DNA from: Cognatundibacterium squillarum
GTDB lineage: Bacteria; Pseudomonadota; Gammaproteobacteria; Burkholderiales; Burkholderiaceae_D
Assembly: GCF_014652435.1 (NCBI RefSeq)
Contig: NZ_BMYU01000002.1
Span: forward strand, 248,001 to 312,000
DNA length: 64,000 nucleotides
Direction of reading: 5' to 3'
Translations under genes and position numbers: made by a program
Shown: positions 33,903 to 42,253 of the stretch, in pieces
How the letters are laid out: the number at the start of each line of letters is the position of its first letter
Position numbering within the stretch: the stretch's first letter is position 1
Notes under the pieces: model-generated
Databases searched by the model: none
The model's input: only the letters and a program-made list of their open reading frames with translations
Told to the model about the DNA's origin: nothing

Positions 33903-36560
33903 TTAGTTGAAGCTGTAGCGCATATTCAGATAGAAATAGCGGCCAACCACATCGTTACGGTATTGCACGATGCTATCCAGTGTCGGCGAATTCGCATATA
34001 CCGGCGCTTTATCGAACAGATTGTTCACGCCGGCATTCAGCATCCAGCCATCACGCACACGTACGCTGACATTCGCATCCCATGCTGTGAACGAAGGAAT
34101 ACGGCGACGGGTAATCGCCGGATCCTGTTCATAAGACGGATCGACAATATTCAGTGTGCTGGCGACGGTGCGGGCAGTCAGTGCGCCTTCATATTTTTTA
34201 TATTCATATGCCAGACGGAAGGTGTTATTCCATTTCGGGAGGAAGGTACCACCCAGACGTGAAACCGGCTCCGCCCCCGGTGCCACGCTTTGTTTGTAGC
34301 TGAGGAACTGGCTATGTGCGTCACGGAATTTCAGTTTGCCGCGCTCGCCCAGATTCAGCGTATAGCTGAGGTCCAGATCCACACCCTGAATTTCGGTCTT
34401 ACCGACATTCTGGAAAGGCTGAATAATGCCTTTCAGGCGACCTTTATTCAGCCCCGGAAATTTCGCTTCCAGCACAGGATTACGCGGATCGCGCAACACC
34501 ATTGCAGCAAAGCCCGGAATACGGTCTTCGTTATCGATCAGGTACTGCGCATCCAGCAACTGAATGGTGTCACGCTGATTCAATGCAAACCAGTCCAGCG
34601 CCAGCGACAGGTCTTTCACCGGCTGCAGTACGATCCCCGCTGACAAATTCAGTGCTTTTTCCGGATTCAGCGCCGCATTGCCGCGCATATCAGCGGTTGG
34701 CGTGTAAGCACAGTCTGCCCCTTGCAGATTCATCGGTTTGCAGCGCGCCCAGTCCGCCACGGTGACATACCCGCGGGTGCTGGAACCCAGCTGTGGCAAG
34801 GTCGGGGCTTTAAAAGATGTGGTCGCGGCGGCGCGCACCAGTACACCGCTGGCCGGACGCCATGCTGCCGCCAGTTTAGGATTCAGCGAATTACCGAAAT
34901 CGCTGTAATGATCCGCACGCAGCGCGGCCTGTACTTCCACCTGAGTATGTACAGGCAGATTCAATTCACCATAGGCAGAGATCACAGTACGGCTGGCCTT
35001 GGCACGGGTCGCTCCCAGTTCGGCGATCTGGCCTGCTTCCGCACGGGCATCCGGTGTATCGCGCAGACTTTCATGGCTGATTTGCGCACCCCATGCGAAA
35101 CCGACTGGCGCACCACCAAGACTGAACAATTCAGGATTGCTCATCTTCCATTCTGCGGTACTCAGGCGCGAAGTTGCACGGCGCAGTGTTGTGGTCAGCA
35201 AGGGATCTGTCACCGATGCCGGATTCCAGTAAACAAACGGGTCATAGCCACCCGCCTGGCCCAGTACACCGGCTTGCAGCGCTGCATTCGCCGCGTCTTT
35301 CAGCACTTGTTTGCTGTTAGCAGACCATAGTTTGTTCTGATTAAAGCTGAAGGCTGCTTCGCTGTCCCAGTTTCTGACAGAACCACGCCAGCCAGCCACC
35401 AGACGCAGGGTATCACTATCCACCGCTTGCTCTGCCATACCGGCTTCGTACAGCTGACGGAACACTTGCAGACGGTCTCCCGGCAAAAATCCTGCCGGTA
35501 ACTGTTGCAAACCAGGATTCAGCGAGCCCTGCGTTTCAGCAACAAAGCTGCTGTCAAACACAGGCATACCGGATTGCTGTGTGGTTTTATTGTTCGTAAA
35601 TGCCGCTTCGGCAAACAATTCACCACCGGCCAGTTGCTGCGTGAAAATCCCGGAGAATGCCATCTTGCTGCTGTGCGGTGTCAGCTGATAGGGGGAACTG
35701 GTCAGGCAGAGCTGATCACCCAATGCATTGGTTTCGATCGTGCCACGGCAACCGGGAATCGCATATCCCTCGAAAGTTTCGACATTCCGCAGGCTGCCCA
35801 GGTAACGCGTTGCACTACGTTTATCGGTACCGCCAAACCGGCGGTAGTCAGAGTTCGCATAATACCCATGCTTATCGCTCCACAGCGGTGTGCGTTTTGC
35901 CAGTTCAGCCGTCAGCAAGACATTACGGCCGTCATTATCGATATCGCCAAAACCCGTCGTCACGCTGACGTTATAGTTGGCACCGTCGCCTTTCTGATTG
36001 TTTCCGGCATTAACGCTGGCCTCGGTGCCGCGATAATTTTTACGGGTTTTGAAGTTAATCACACCGGCAACCGCATCCGAACCGTAAATTGCCGAAGCGC
36101 CGTCGCGCAGAATTTCAACCGATTCAATCGCTGCCAGCGGCAAACTGTTCAGATCCACAAACGAGTTCGATGCGCCATCGGCAAAACCATAATTCGCCAG
36201 CCGGCGGCCATTCAGCAGAATCAGCACGTATTTCGCGTCCATACCGCGCAGCTGCACCGAAGATGCGCCCGCCGCAAAGCTGCCGGCATCGCTGCCATCC
36301 AGCGGAATGTACATCGACGGCAATTTACTCAGTAATTCGCTGACAGTAGCCGCACCGCTCTTCTCGATGGCGTCGCGGCGTATCACTTCCACCGGTGTCG
36401 GGCCTTCCAGATCAATCCGCGAAATATTCGATCCGGTGATCACCACCCGCTGCACTTTTTCAGCTTCTTCAGCCTGTGCAGGCAGCAGGCTCAGCCCTGC
36501 CAGCAATGCACAAGCGATACGGACTGCGCGTACGCAGGATTTTTCTTGCATTAATTTCAT
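33903..36560 (-). CDS. TonB-dependent receptor, large (885 residues)
   Basis: A complete outer-membrane receptor with a signal peptide ending AQA-E near residue 30. The plug carries VVITGSNISRIDLEGPTPVEVI, VQLRGMDAKYVLILLNGRR, VEILRDGASAIYGSDAVAG and VINFKTRK. The long barrel ends in F (NMRYSFN). This RGMDAKYVLILLNGRR clade is common in bacteria that take up oligosaccharides, peptides or other large substrates, and the substrate cannot be assigned. GAAAGGCG precedes the ATG at 36560. The gene has no obvious Fur box. The convergent J-domain gene lies on its 3' side and a 667-base AT-rich gap lies upstream. Confidence 0.92.
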   Translation of the reverse strand: MKLMQEKSCVRAVRIACALLAGLSLLPAQAEEAEKVQRVVITGSNISRIDLEGPTPVEVIRRDAIEKSGAATVSELLSKLPSMYIPLDGSDAGSFAAGASSVQLRGMDAKYVLILLNGRRLANYGFADGASNSFVDLNSLPLAAIESVEILRDGASAIYGSDAVAGVINFKTRKNYRGTEASVNAGNNQKGDGANYNVSVTTGFGDIDNDGRNVLLTAELAKRTPLWSDKHGYYANSDYRRFGGTDKRSATRYLGSLRNVETFEGYAIPGCRGTIETNALGDQLCLTSSPYQLTPHSSKMAFSGIFTQQLAGGELFAEAAFTNNKTTQQSGMPVFDSSFVAETQGSLNPGLQQLPAGFLPGDRLQVFRQLYEAGMAEQAVDSDTLRLVAGWRGSVRNWDSEAAFSFNQNKLWSANSKQVLKDAANAALQAGVLGQAGGYDPFVYWNPASVTDPLLTTTLRRATSRLSTAEWKMSNPELFSLGGAPVGFAWGAQISHESLRDTPDARAEAGQIAELGATRAKASRTVISAYGELNLPVHTQVEVQAALRADHYSDFGNSLNPKLAAAWRPASGVLVRAAATTSFKAPTLPQLGSSTRGYVTVADWARCKPMNLQGADCAYTPTADMRGNAALNPEKALNLSAGIVLQPVKDLSLALDWFALNQRDTIQLLDAQYLIDNEDRIPGFAAMVLRDPRNPVLEAKFPGLNKGRLKGIIQPFQNVGKTEIQGVDLDLSYTLNLGERGKLKFRDAHSQFLSYKQSVAPGAEPVSRLGGTFLPKWNNTFRLAYEYKKYEGALTARTVASTLNIVDPSYEQDPAITRRRIPSFTAWDANVSVRVRDGWMLNAGVNNLFDKAPVYANSPTLDSIVQYRNDVVGRYFYLNMRYSFN

Positions 36561-36987
36561 CGTTCGCCTTTCTTAGAAAGGGTCGCCCGCATTCCGCAAT
36601 GACTATCCGTCAGCGTCGCTGCAGCGCACCATTCTGCTTCAAAAGTCGCAACGATATATTAATGAATATTGTTTACTTGTTACTTTCTGTTAGAAATACA
36701 GTGTTTTAATTTCATTCAATATCTAAACTTGGTTAATTGCTGTTTTTCAAATTTTTATACTGTAAAGCTAAGAATATCTTCACAGCACATATATTTGAAT
36801 CGAACGCGCTGGCTGTTTTCCCCGGGCATTTCTCACTGCGCAATACAGCAACCGTATTCAAAAAGCATCTCCTGCACCGCACAAAGTCTGAAGCGCGGTG
36901 TTTACAAATTTGCCGATACAGCGCCGTCTTCGCACCACCAAAAAGCCGGAACAGGCAGGGAAAACCCGCAGTCACCGGACGCTGTCT
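36561..36987. other. AT-rich upstream region of the large TonB receptor
   Basis: A gene-free stretch, AT-rich between about 36650 and 36790, that should contain the receptor's promoter. I could not identify a clean operator or an RNA gene. Small reading frames here lack ribosome-binding sites. Confidence 0.4.
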
Positions 36988-37082
36988 GTGCAAATATCGT
37001 CATTTTCATTTTTCGGAGAGCCTGACTTTCTGCCGGCGAGCGCCGGATCGCTGTGCTGAACACCGCATTTGAAGTGTTTTTG
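36988..37082 (+). repeat. Dispersed palindromic repeat, plus orientation
   Basis: This copy spans most of the consensus: TGCAAATATCGTCATTTTC, then CTGACTTTCTGCCGGCGAGC, GCCGGATCGCTGTGCTGAAC and ACCGCATTTGAAGTGTTTTT. It lies between the receptor promoter region and the aminopeptidase terminator. Confidence 0.8.
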
Positions 37083-37171
37083 ACGCGAAAAAGGCAGTTT
37101 ACAGATGTTTTTCAGGGCGAGTCCGCCCGGACACGCTGAAGCACCCGGCGGCGATGCTGATCGTACAAACA

Positions 37172-37205
37172 GAAAAAGCCGCACGAGCGCGGCTTTTTCT
37201 TTTGC
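37172..37205 (-). terminator. Rho-independent terminator (bidirectional form)
   Basis: GAAAAAGCCGC-ACGA-GCGCGGCTTTTTC has A-rich and T-rich flanks on both sides. It terminates the minus-strand aminopeptidase gene. Confidence 0.85.
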
Positions 37206-37227
37206 TTCCACCTTTACAGGCGAAAGT

Positions 37228-38775
37228 TTATTGCGCCGGATAGCTGACTTTCAGCGCATAGTTACCGGCGGCGTAGCCACTCACCAGAACGTAGACATCC
37301 GTATTGGTGGTGCTGTTAGCGGTACAGTTTTCGGTCGAACTGGAGCCATCCGATTTGCAATCGTAAGTCGTGGTGGTTGGCACCGACACCTTACGCACGT
37401 ACAAATCCATATCACCGGTACCAGTCGTGCTGGCGGTCAGCGTACCGCCGGCTTTCAGCTTGAACGGGCCGAAACTCTTGCTCTGGCCTTTGGTCAGGCT
37501 GCCGCTGAAGTTTTCGACTTTGTCACCGGCAGCAGGACCATCGCTGGCCAGCTCTACCGCAAATGACAAGCCGAGGCGCGCAAATTTCAGCGAGTGATCC
37601 GCATTGCCGCCCGCATTCTGGAAAGTATCGTTGGCAGTGTGAATATTCGGATTATCCTGATTAAACGCGGTTTCAAACGGCATCGATGCCGGATAACCCT
37701 GGTTGTACCAGGAAGCGTGATCAGAACAGCCGTAACCGCATTTGTCGTAACCGATTTTCAGGGTTGGCTGATAGGTGGTGATCAGGTTTGCGACAAACTG
37801 ATTCTGTGCGCTGTCGGTGTAATCGGTGTACAGATAAATATCCAGCGGCGAACCTTTGTAATTCGTCATATCCAGCTGCATCACGCCGACCACGTTCGCA
37901 TTTTTCGCTTTAAAGCTGGCAGCGATATCTTTCGAGCCAAGCAAGCCGACTTCTTCCGCCGCATAGCCAATCAGCTTAATCGTACGGCGTGGCTTGTAAT
38001 TATTCGCCAGCATGGTACGCAGAATTTCGGTCAGACTCGCAATGCCGGATGCATCATCGTCCGCACCCGGTGCACGGGTGGTTTCGGTGGTGCCATTCAG
38101 GTTAATCGAATCCAGATGCGCACCCAGCACCACGGTTTCGGCTGCGTTATCGGTGCCGTTAATGGTCAGAATCACGGATTTTTGCGGATAGCCGCTGTGT
38201 GTAAACTGTTCCACCAGAATATCGCTGCGCGCGCTGCTCATGGTTTTCCATTTGTTCAGCAGCCAGTTCGATGCATTGGTACCCGCCGTGGTTTTGTAAT
38301 AGCGGTTTGTGAAGTTCGACAAATCGATAATGGTTTGCGCGATATTCGTCGCCTGCATTTGCGCAACCATAGGGCTTACAATCGTTTGATTATCAATGGT
38401 GTACGAAGGACGCGCCAGCGCTGCCAGTGTTTTTGGCTGCGCATACAGCGCGGTGACGGCTTCTTCCTTCGTGCTGTGCTGAATGAAGCCACCGCAACGG
38501 TTCAGCTTCTGATGCACGATGCCGGACAGTTTCAGCAACTGCGTCTCGCTCAGTTGCACCACGTGTACCGCTTCATTGTGATGGGTGGCTGCTTTGAATC
38601 CTGCCACGGACTGCTGACTGTTTTGTACCGAGCGCACAGCAGGCATTGCTTGCTGTAACTGGCGGTAGGCTGTGTCTCCGAGGGTAATCCAGACGGTTTT
38701 TTCTGCTGCAAATGCTGACTGGCTGAACGCCAGACCGGCAGCGACAATCAATGCTGCTTTTTTTAATTGATGCAT
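37228..38775 (-). CDS. Secreted M28 zinc aminopeptidase with PPC domain
   Basis: The ATG at 38775 is chosen because the protein then opens with a typical signal peptide (MHQLKKAALIVAAGLAFSQSAFAA); the product has 515 residues. The M28 metal and catalytic residues are in order: LGAHLDS (His), PGADDDASG (bridging Asp), AAEEVGLLGS (catalytic and ligand Glu), QLDMTNY (Asp) and NIHTANDTF (His). This is the layout of the Vibrio/Aeromonas leucyl aminopeptidases. The last 110 residues form a PPC (pre-peptidase C-terminal) beta domain (GPFKLKAGGTLTASTTGTGDMDLYVRK), usually removed after secretion. It removes N-terminal residues from peptides outside the cell. Confidence 0.93.
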   Translation of the reverse strand: MHQLKKAALIVAAGLAFSQSAFAAEKTVWITLGDTAYRQLQQAMPAVRSVQNSQQSVAGFKAATHHNEAVHVVQLSETQLLKLSGIVHQKLNRCGGFIQHSTKEEAVTALYAQPKTLAALARPSYTIDNQTIVSPMVAQMQATNIAQTIIDLSNFTNRYYKTTAGTNASNWLLNKWKTMSSARSDILVEQFTHSGYPQKSVILTINGTDNAAETVVLGAHLDSINLNGTTETTRAPGADDDASGIASLTEILRTMLANNYKPRRTIKLIGYAAEEVGLLGSKDIAASFKAKNANVVGVMQLDMTNYKGSPLDIYLYTDYTDSAQNQFVANLITTYQPTLKIGYDKCGYGCSDHASWYNQGYPASMPFETAFNQDNPNIHTANDTFQNAGGNADHSLKFARLGLSFAVELASDGPAAGDKVENFSGSLTKGQSKSFGPFKLKAGGTLTASTTGTGDMDLYVRKVSVPTTTTYDCKSDGSSSTENCTANSTTNTDVYVLVSGYAAGNYALKVSYPAQ

Positions 38776-39043
38776 AGACCGCTTCTCCATATTTGAACAT
38801 TCAAAATGCGGCATGCCGTGCTCTCGTGAAGACGACCTGCCGTACGGGACTGCACTGGTTAAGGGCGTGCTCACGATGCTTGCCGTGAACCTTATGTTTG
38901 TTTTCGCCCGCGCTCAGGATACATTCGGTCAGCATAAAAGCTGACAATTTGTCTTACAAATCGGGAAATTTTTCAGAGTAGCGTTGTGCTGATGATGCAC
39001 TTTGTATCCGGTCGTCAGAGTTGCATCAGGGTGTAACCGGAAC

Positions 39044-39055
39044 GCAAACGTTTGC
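39044..39055. promoter_or_regulatory. LacI/GalR-type operator candidate
   Basis: GCAAACGTTTGC is a perfect palindrome with a central CG, set in AACGCAAACGTTTGCAC, close to the PurR/LacI-family operator form. It lies between the divergent aminopeptidase and 39222 genes. The surrounding gap (38776-39221) is otherwise AT-rich promoter DNA without a gene. A second dyad, GTCAGC-ATAAAA-GCTGAC, lies at about 38928-38945. Confidence 0.45.
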
Positions 39056-39221
39056 ACAAAAATTCGGCAAACGGATGCACAGAATTTGTGCTGTATTCGA
39101 CACAGTTTTTAACATTAATGAACAAAATTGCATTCTATTAAACATTTCTCTCGTGAAATGTCATGCTTCATATATAATTCCGGAAATCTAATAAGACTTT
39201 GACAAATCCCGCATCCCTACT

Positions 39222-39650
39222 ATGCCTTCCAGTCTCAGAAAACAGGTGCTTCGCCCGCTGCAGTCGTCATGGCTGTATCTGCGCTGGCTTGATCACCAGA
39301 TCGCGCAGCTGAAGGAAGAGATCGATGCTCTGCACGAACAGGCTCGCTCTCAAAGCGTTCTGATCGACCGCAACCGCCAGCTGACCCAGCAATGGAAAAG
39401 CTTCTCCGAAGAAGCAAAAGCACAAGGGCAAACCACCTATCGCGAATTTTGCGAAAGTACCCATCAGAATTTATCGGACACCAGCCGTTTGTATGTCTCT
39501 GAATTTCTGCGCGTACGTCTGCAGATTCAGCGCCAGGAAAATCAGCTGCGTCAGTTACAACAGCAAAAACAGCAAATCAGCGCAGCGCCACAAGCCGAAT
39601 TCCGCTCTCTGCAGGACGAAATGTATCCGTCCGGCCGCGGCACCGTTTAA
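39222..39650 (+). CDS. Coiled-coil protein of unknown function
   Basis: A 142-residue soluble, strongly helical protein. Residues 25-60 (LDHQIAQLKEEIDALHEQARSQ) and 95-125 (RVRLQIQRQENQLRQLQQQKQQ) have heptad patterns, so a coiled-coil homodimer or a partner protein is likely. No family is recognised. It ends at an 11-base stem-loop. Its upstream region is shared with the divergent aminopeptidase gene. Confidence 0.65.
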   Translation: MPSSLRKQVLRPLQSSWLYLRWLDHQIAQLKEEIDALHEQARSQSVLIDRNRQLTQQWKSFSEEAKAQGQTTYREFCESTHQNLSDTSRLYVSEFLRVRLQIQRQENQLRQLQQQKQQISAAPQAEFRSLQDEMYPSGRGTV

Positions 39651-39672
39651 TTCTCCCCGATATCACCACATT

Positions 39673-39705
39673 ACAAAGCCGGCTGAATGCCGGCTTTGTG
39701 TATTT
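39673..39705 (+). terminator. Stem-loop terminator
   Basis: ACAAAGCCGGC-TGAAT-GCCGGCTTTGT, followed by GTATTTCG, ends the coiled-coil protein gene. Confidence 0.7.
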
Positions 39706-39823
39706 CGTTACACAGATCCGCAGAACTTATAGCCGCCTGTACGGTCTGACAAACCCGCCGTACAATGCGCCACACTGCTTTCTCGTCAGCACCCGTCATA
39801 TGGCGCTTTCCAAAAGGTCTGTT

Positions 39824-41488
39824 ATGCAAAAAAATCTTCCGGCAGGTTCTGCCGACACCCGCTCTGAATTAGAAGCCCCGCAGCGCCGCCAGTTACTGAA
39901 AGGCGCAGCCCTCGCCAGCCTTTCCGGCGGATTACTGGCAAGTACCGCCGCCAGTACAGCAGCCGATCAGCCTGCCAAAGCCACCACGCTGGATGCGAAA
40001 CTGAAGCAACATATTCAGAACGTCGTCATCATTTATCTGGAAAACCGCAGCTTTAATAATCTGTTCGCGAATTTCCCGGGTCTGGAAAAACCGTTGTCAG
40101 GATTGAGTGCTGACGCGTATCTGCAAAAAGACAGAGACGGCAGCGTTTTACCGCAATTGCCGAAAATCTGGGGCGGCATGGTGCCGCGCAGTCAGAATAT
40201 CGGTGGCAAGCAATACTCGATTGGCGAAGACAAAATCACAGGCTTGCCGAATGCGCCGTTCACACTCAAAGATGAAAACGGCAAACCTTTACCGGAATCG
40301 GTGATTACCCGCGATCTGTGCCATTTGTTTTATCAGAATCAGATGCAGATCAATGGCGGTAAAAACGATCAGTTTGTTGCTTACGGAGATTCCGGCGCAC
40401 TGGTGATGGGATATTACGGTCAGACCAGCAGCCATCTGGGACTCTGGAAAGTCGCAGAGGAATATACGCTGTGCGATAACTTCTTCATGGCAGCCTTTGG
40501 CGGCTCTTATCTGAATCACCAGTTCCTGATTTCCGGTCGAACACCGGAATACTTCCATGCTGCGACGACTGCAGCGAAACGCAAAATCGCGGTCACGGCA
40601 GACGGCCCGACGGGTTCGCGCCTTGCCTTAGATCCGGCATCCCCTGCATCTGCGCTGGAGGGCAAACCCAAATATGTGAATGACGGAGCGATCACGCCAG
40701 ATGGCTACGCGGTCAACACCATGGCACCACCGTATCAGCCAAGCTATATCAAACCTGCACCCGGCGGAGACCCGCTGCTGGCCGATCCGGCGGATCAGTC
40801 AACCTTGCCACCGCAAACTTACGACACCATCGGCGATTTGCTGTCACGCAAAGGCGTCAGCTGGGCGTGGTATGGCGCTGCGTGGCAAGCTGCGCTGGAA
40901 TACCGTGGCGGCGGTGAAAAACCGAACTTCCAGTATCACCATCAGCCATTCAATTACTTCCAGCAATTCGCACCGGGCACGGCAGCGCGCGCAGAACACC
41001 TGCGCGATGGCGGCACCGGCGACAGCCCGATGTCAAACCGCTTACTGGCCGATGCGGCAGCCGGCAAATTACCTGCGGTAACGTTCTACAAACCGCAGGG
41101 CAATCTGAATCTGCACGCAGGCTATTCGGATGTGGAATCCGGTGATCAGCACGTGACCAATATCCTTGCGCATCTGAAAAACAGTCCGCAATGGAAAAAT
41201 ATGCTGGTGATTATTACTTTCGATGAAAACGGCGGCTGGTGGGATCATGTTGCACCACCAAAAGGCGATCGCTGGGGCCCGGGTTCTCGCATACCTGCGA
41301 TCATTGTTTCGCCGTTTGCCAAGAAAAAACATGTTGATCATAATTTCTTCGATACCACGTCGATTCTGCGCTTCCTGACACGCCGATTTGACCTGCCTTT
41401 ACTCGAAGGCTTGCAAGTGCGTAATGCTGCATTTGCAGCACAGCGTGCATTACCGCCGGGCGACCTGACCAGTACACTGAAATTCTGA
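39824..41488 (+). CDS. Secreted phosphoesterase, AcpA/phospholipase C family
   Basis: The start at 39824 has AAAAGG six bases upstream and gives 554 residues. The N-terminus carries a twin-arginine-like signal (QRRQLLKGAALASLSGG), so Tat export is likely. The body has the family's blocks: VVIIYLENRSFNNLFANFPG (metal-binding Glu and Asn), GYYGQTSSHLGLWKVAEEYTLCDNFF, YSDVESGDQHVTNILAHLK and ITFDENGGWWDHVAPP, then a GPGSRIPAIIVSPFAK strand. These belong to the phosphoesterase family that includes acid phosphatases AcpA and non-haemolytic phospholipases C. The natural substrate is unknown. It ends at a strong terminator. Confidence 0.9.
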   Translation: MQKNLPAGSADTRSELEAPQRRQLLKGAALASLSGGLLASTAASTAADQPAKATTLDAKLKQHIQNVVIIYLENRSFNNLFANFPGLEKPLSGLSADAYLQKDRDGSVLPQLPKIWGGMVPRSQNIGGKQYSIGEDKITGLPNAPFTLKDENGKPLPESVITRDLCHLFYQNQMQINGGKNDQFVAYGDSGALVMGYYGQTSSHLGLWKVAEEYTLCDNFFMAAFGGSYLNHQFLISGRTPEYFHAATTAAKRKIAVTADGPTGSRLALDPASPASALEGKPKYVNDGAITPDGYAVNTMAPPYQPSYIKPAPGGDPLLADPADQSTLPPQTYDTIGDLLSRKGVSWAWYGAAWQAALEYRGGGEKPNFQYHHQPFNYFQQFAPGTAARAEHLRDGGTGDSPMSNRLLADAAAGKLPAVTFYKPQGNLNLHAGYSDVESGDQHVTNILAHLKNSPQWKNMLVIITFDENGGWWDHVAPPKGDRWGPGSRIPAIIVSPFAKKKHVDHNFFDTTSILRFLTRRFDLPLLEGLQVRNAAFAAQRALPPGDLTSTLKF

Positions 41489-41510
41489 GTTTAATTCGCT
41501 TCACATGACA

Positions 41511-41539
41511 AAAAAAGCGGCCGAAAAGCCGCTTTTTTT
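41511..41539 (+). terminator. Rho-independent terminator
   Basis: AAAAAAGCGGC-CGAAAA-GCCGCTTTTTTT closes the phosphoesterase gene. The A-rich left arm makes it functional in both directions. Confidence 0.9.
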
Positions 41540-41633
41540 CTTCGCGTTGCCCCGCTGGCGCAAGACATCACCTCAGCACATATCTCCCATTCACAGAAAG
41601 AATTAGTTCTTTTTGCTGCGGCGCAGTATAGTT

Positions 41634-41701
41634 ACACCTGTCTCCTCCAAAACTTAATCGGTTTGGATTTAAGCCCGCCCTCCAGCGGGCTTCATTTTTT
41701 T
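41634..41701 (+). ncRNA. Candidate small RNA with CUCCUCC anti-Shine-Dalgarno motif
   Basis: An orphan transcription unit follows the phosphoesterase terminator. A TATAGT -10 box lies at 41627-41632, with a weak -35. The predicted RNA starts near 41634-41640 and carries CUCCUCC at 41642-41648. It then has a small stem TCCAAA/TTTGGA (41646-41667) and ends in a strong terminator, AAGCCCGC-CCTCCA-GCGGGCTT plus seven T (41671-41701). No reading frame is present. The CUCCUCC motif is complementary to ribosome-binding sites and marks several families of post-transcriptional regulators in other Proteobacteria. The remainder of 41540-41832 is empty. Confidence 0.6.
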
Positions 41702-41832
41702 CTGCGACGGAAAAAGATCTCCTGCCCGATCCGTGTGACGACCGCCGTCACAAACACATCCGCAGACATCAAAAACGACCAGTACCCAAAACAGATACAC
41801 ATCCATTGCGTTAACGGACGTATCTGGCAGGC

Positions 41833-42111
41833 CTAATGGAAAGTCGGCATGTGATCGAACAAATCCCTCTGCCTTTGCTCTACGCGTCCGCTCAGGCGGG
41901 AATGCAAATGTGCTGCAGCTTCTTTCAGGGCACTGACTTGCGCGCGTTTTTTTGCAAGATCAGGAAAGCTGGCAGGATGTGCGCTGCGGGCTTCCAGTGC
42001 TGATTCGATTTTCCGCAATTCAAACTCTTCAATCGCCAGCTCTGACAAGACACGCTGAAAACTTTCCAGCTCCTGAATCAGACCCGGCAACATACTGGCA
42101 ATTCTGTCCAT
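41833..42111 (-). CDS. Small coiled-coil protein
   Basis: I chose the ATG at 42111, behind GGAGAAAGTGT, giving 92 residues. The sequence is helical throughout (MLPGLIQELESFQRVLSELA, DLAKKRAQVSALKEAAAHLHSRL) with heptad spacing. There is no recognised family. It lies 142 bases downstream of the retron reverse transcriptase on the same strand. A stem-loop separates them, so I do not treat it as part of the retron, although read-through is possible. Confidence 0.6.
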   Translation of the reverse strand: MDRIASMLPGLIQELESFQRVLSELAIEEFELRKIESALEARSAHPASFPDLAKKRAQVSALKEAAAHLHSRLSGRVEQRQRDLFDHMPTFH

Positions 42112-42210
42112 ACACTTTCTCCGACACCCCCTGTACGACGACGCGGGCATTACTACAGGATAAAGACGAATCGACAGCTGGCAATATCGTTTAGGCAATT
42201 TTCAGCAGAT

Positions 42211-42243
42211 ATTCAGGCGGGAATATGACAATACCACCTGAAT
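42211..42243 (-). terminator. Stem-loop after the reverse transcriptase gene
   Basis: ATTCAGGCGG-(13)-CCACCTGAAT forms a stem of ten positions with one mismatch just downstream of the retron reverse transcriptase stop. There is no T-tract, so its role as terminator is uncertain. Confidence 0.35.
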
Positions 42244-42253
42244 ACCTGAAAAT

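Noticed and set aside
36972..37211. Short minus-strand frames across the repeats that contain HSDPALAGRKSG
   Set aside because: They are translations of the dispersed repeat itself and recur at every copy; no ribosome-binding sites or conserved lengths.
41833..42111. Small coiled-coil gene as a fourth retron component
   Set aside because: A 142-base gap with a stem-loop and its own ribosome-binding site separate it from the reverse transcriptase. Association is possible but not shown.
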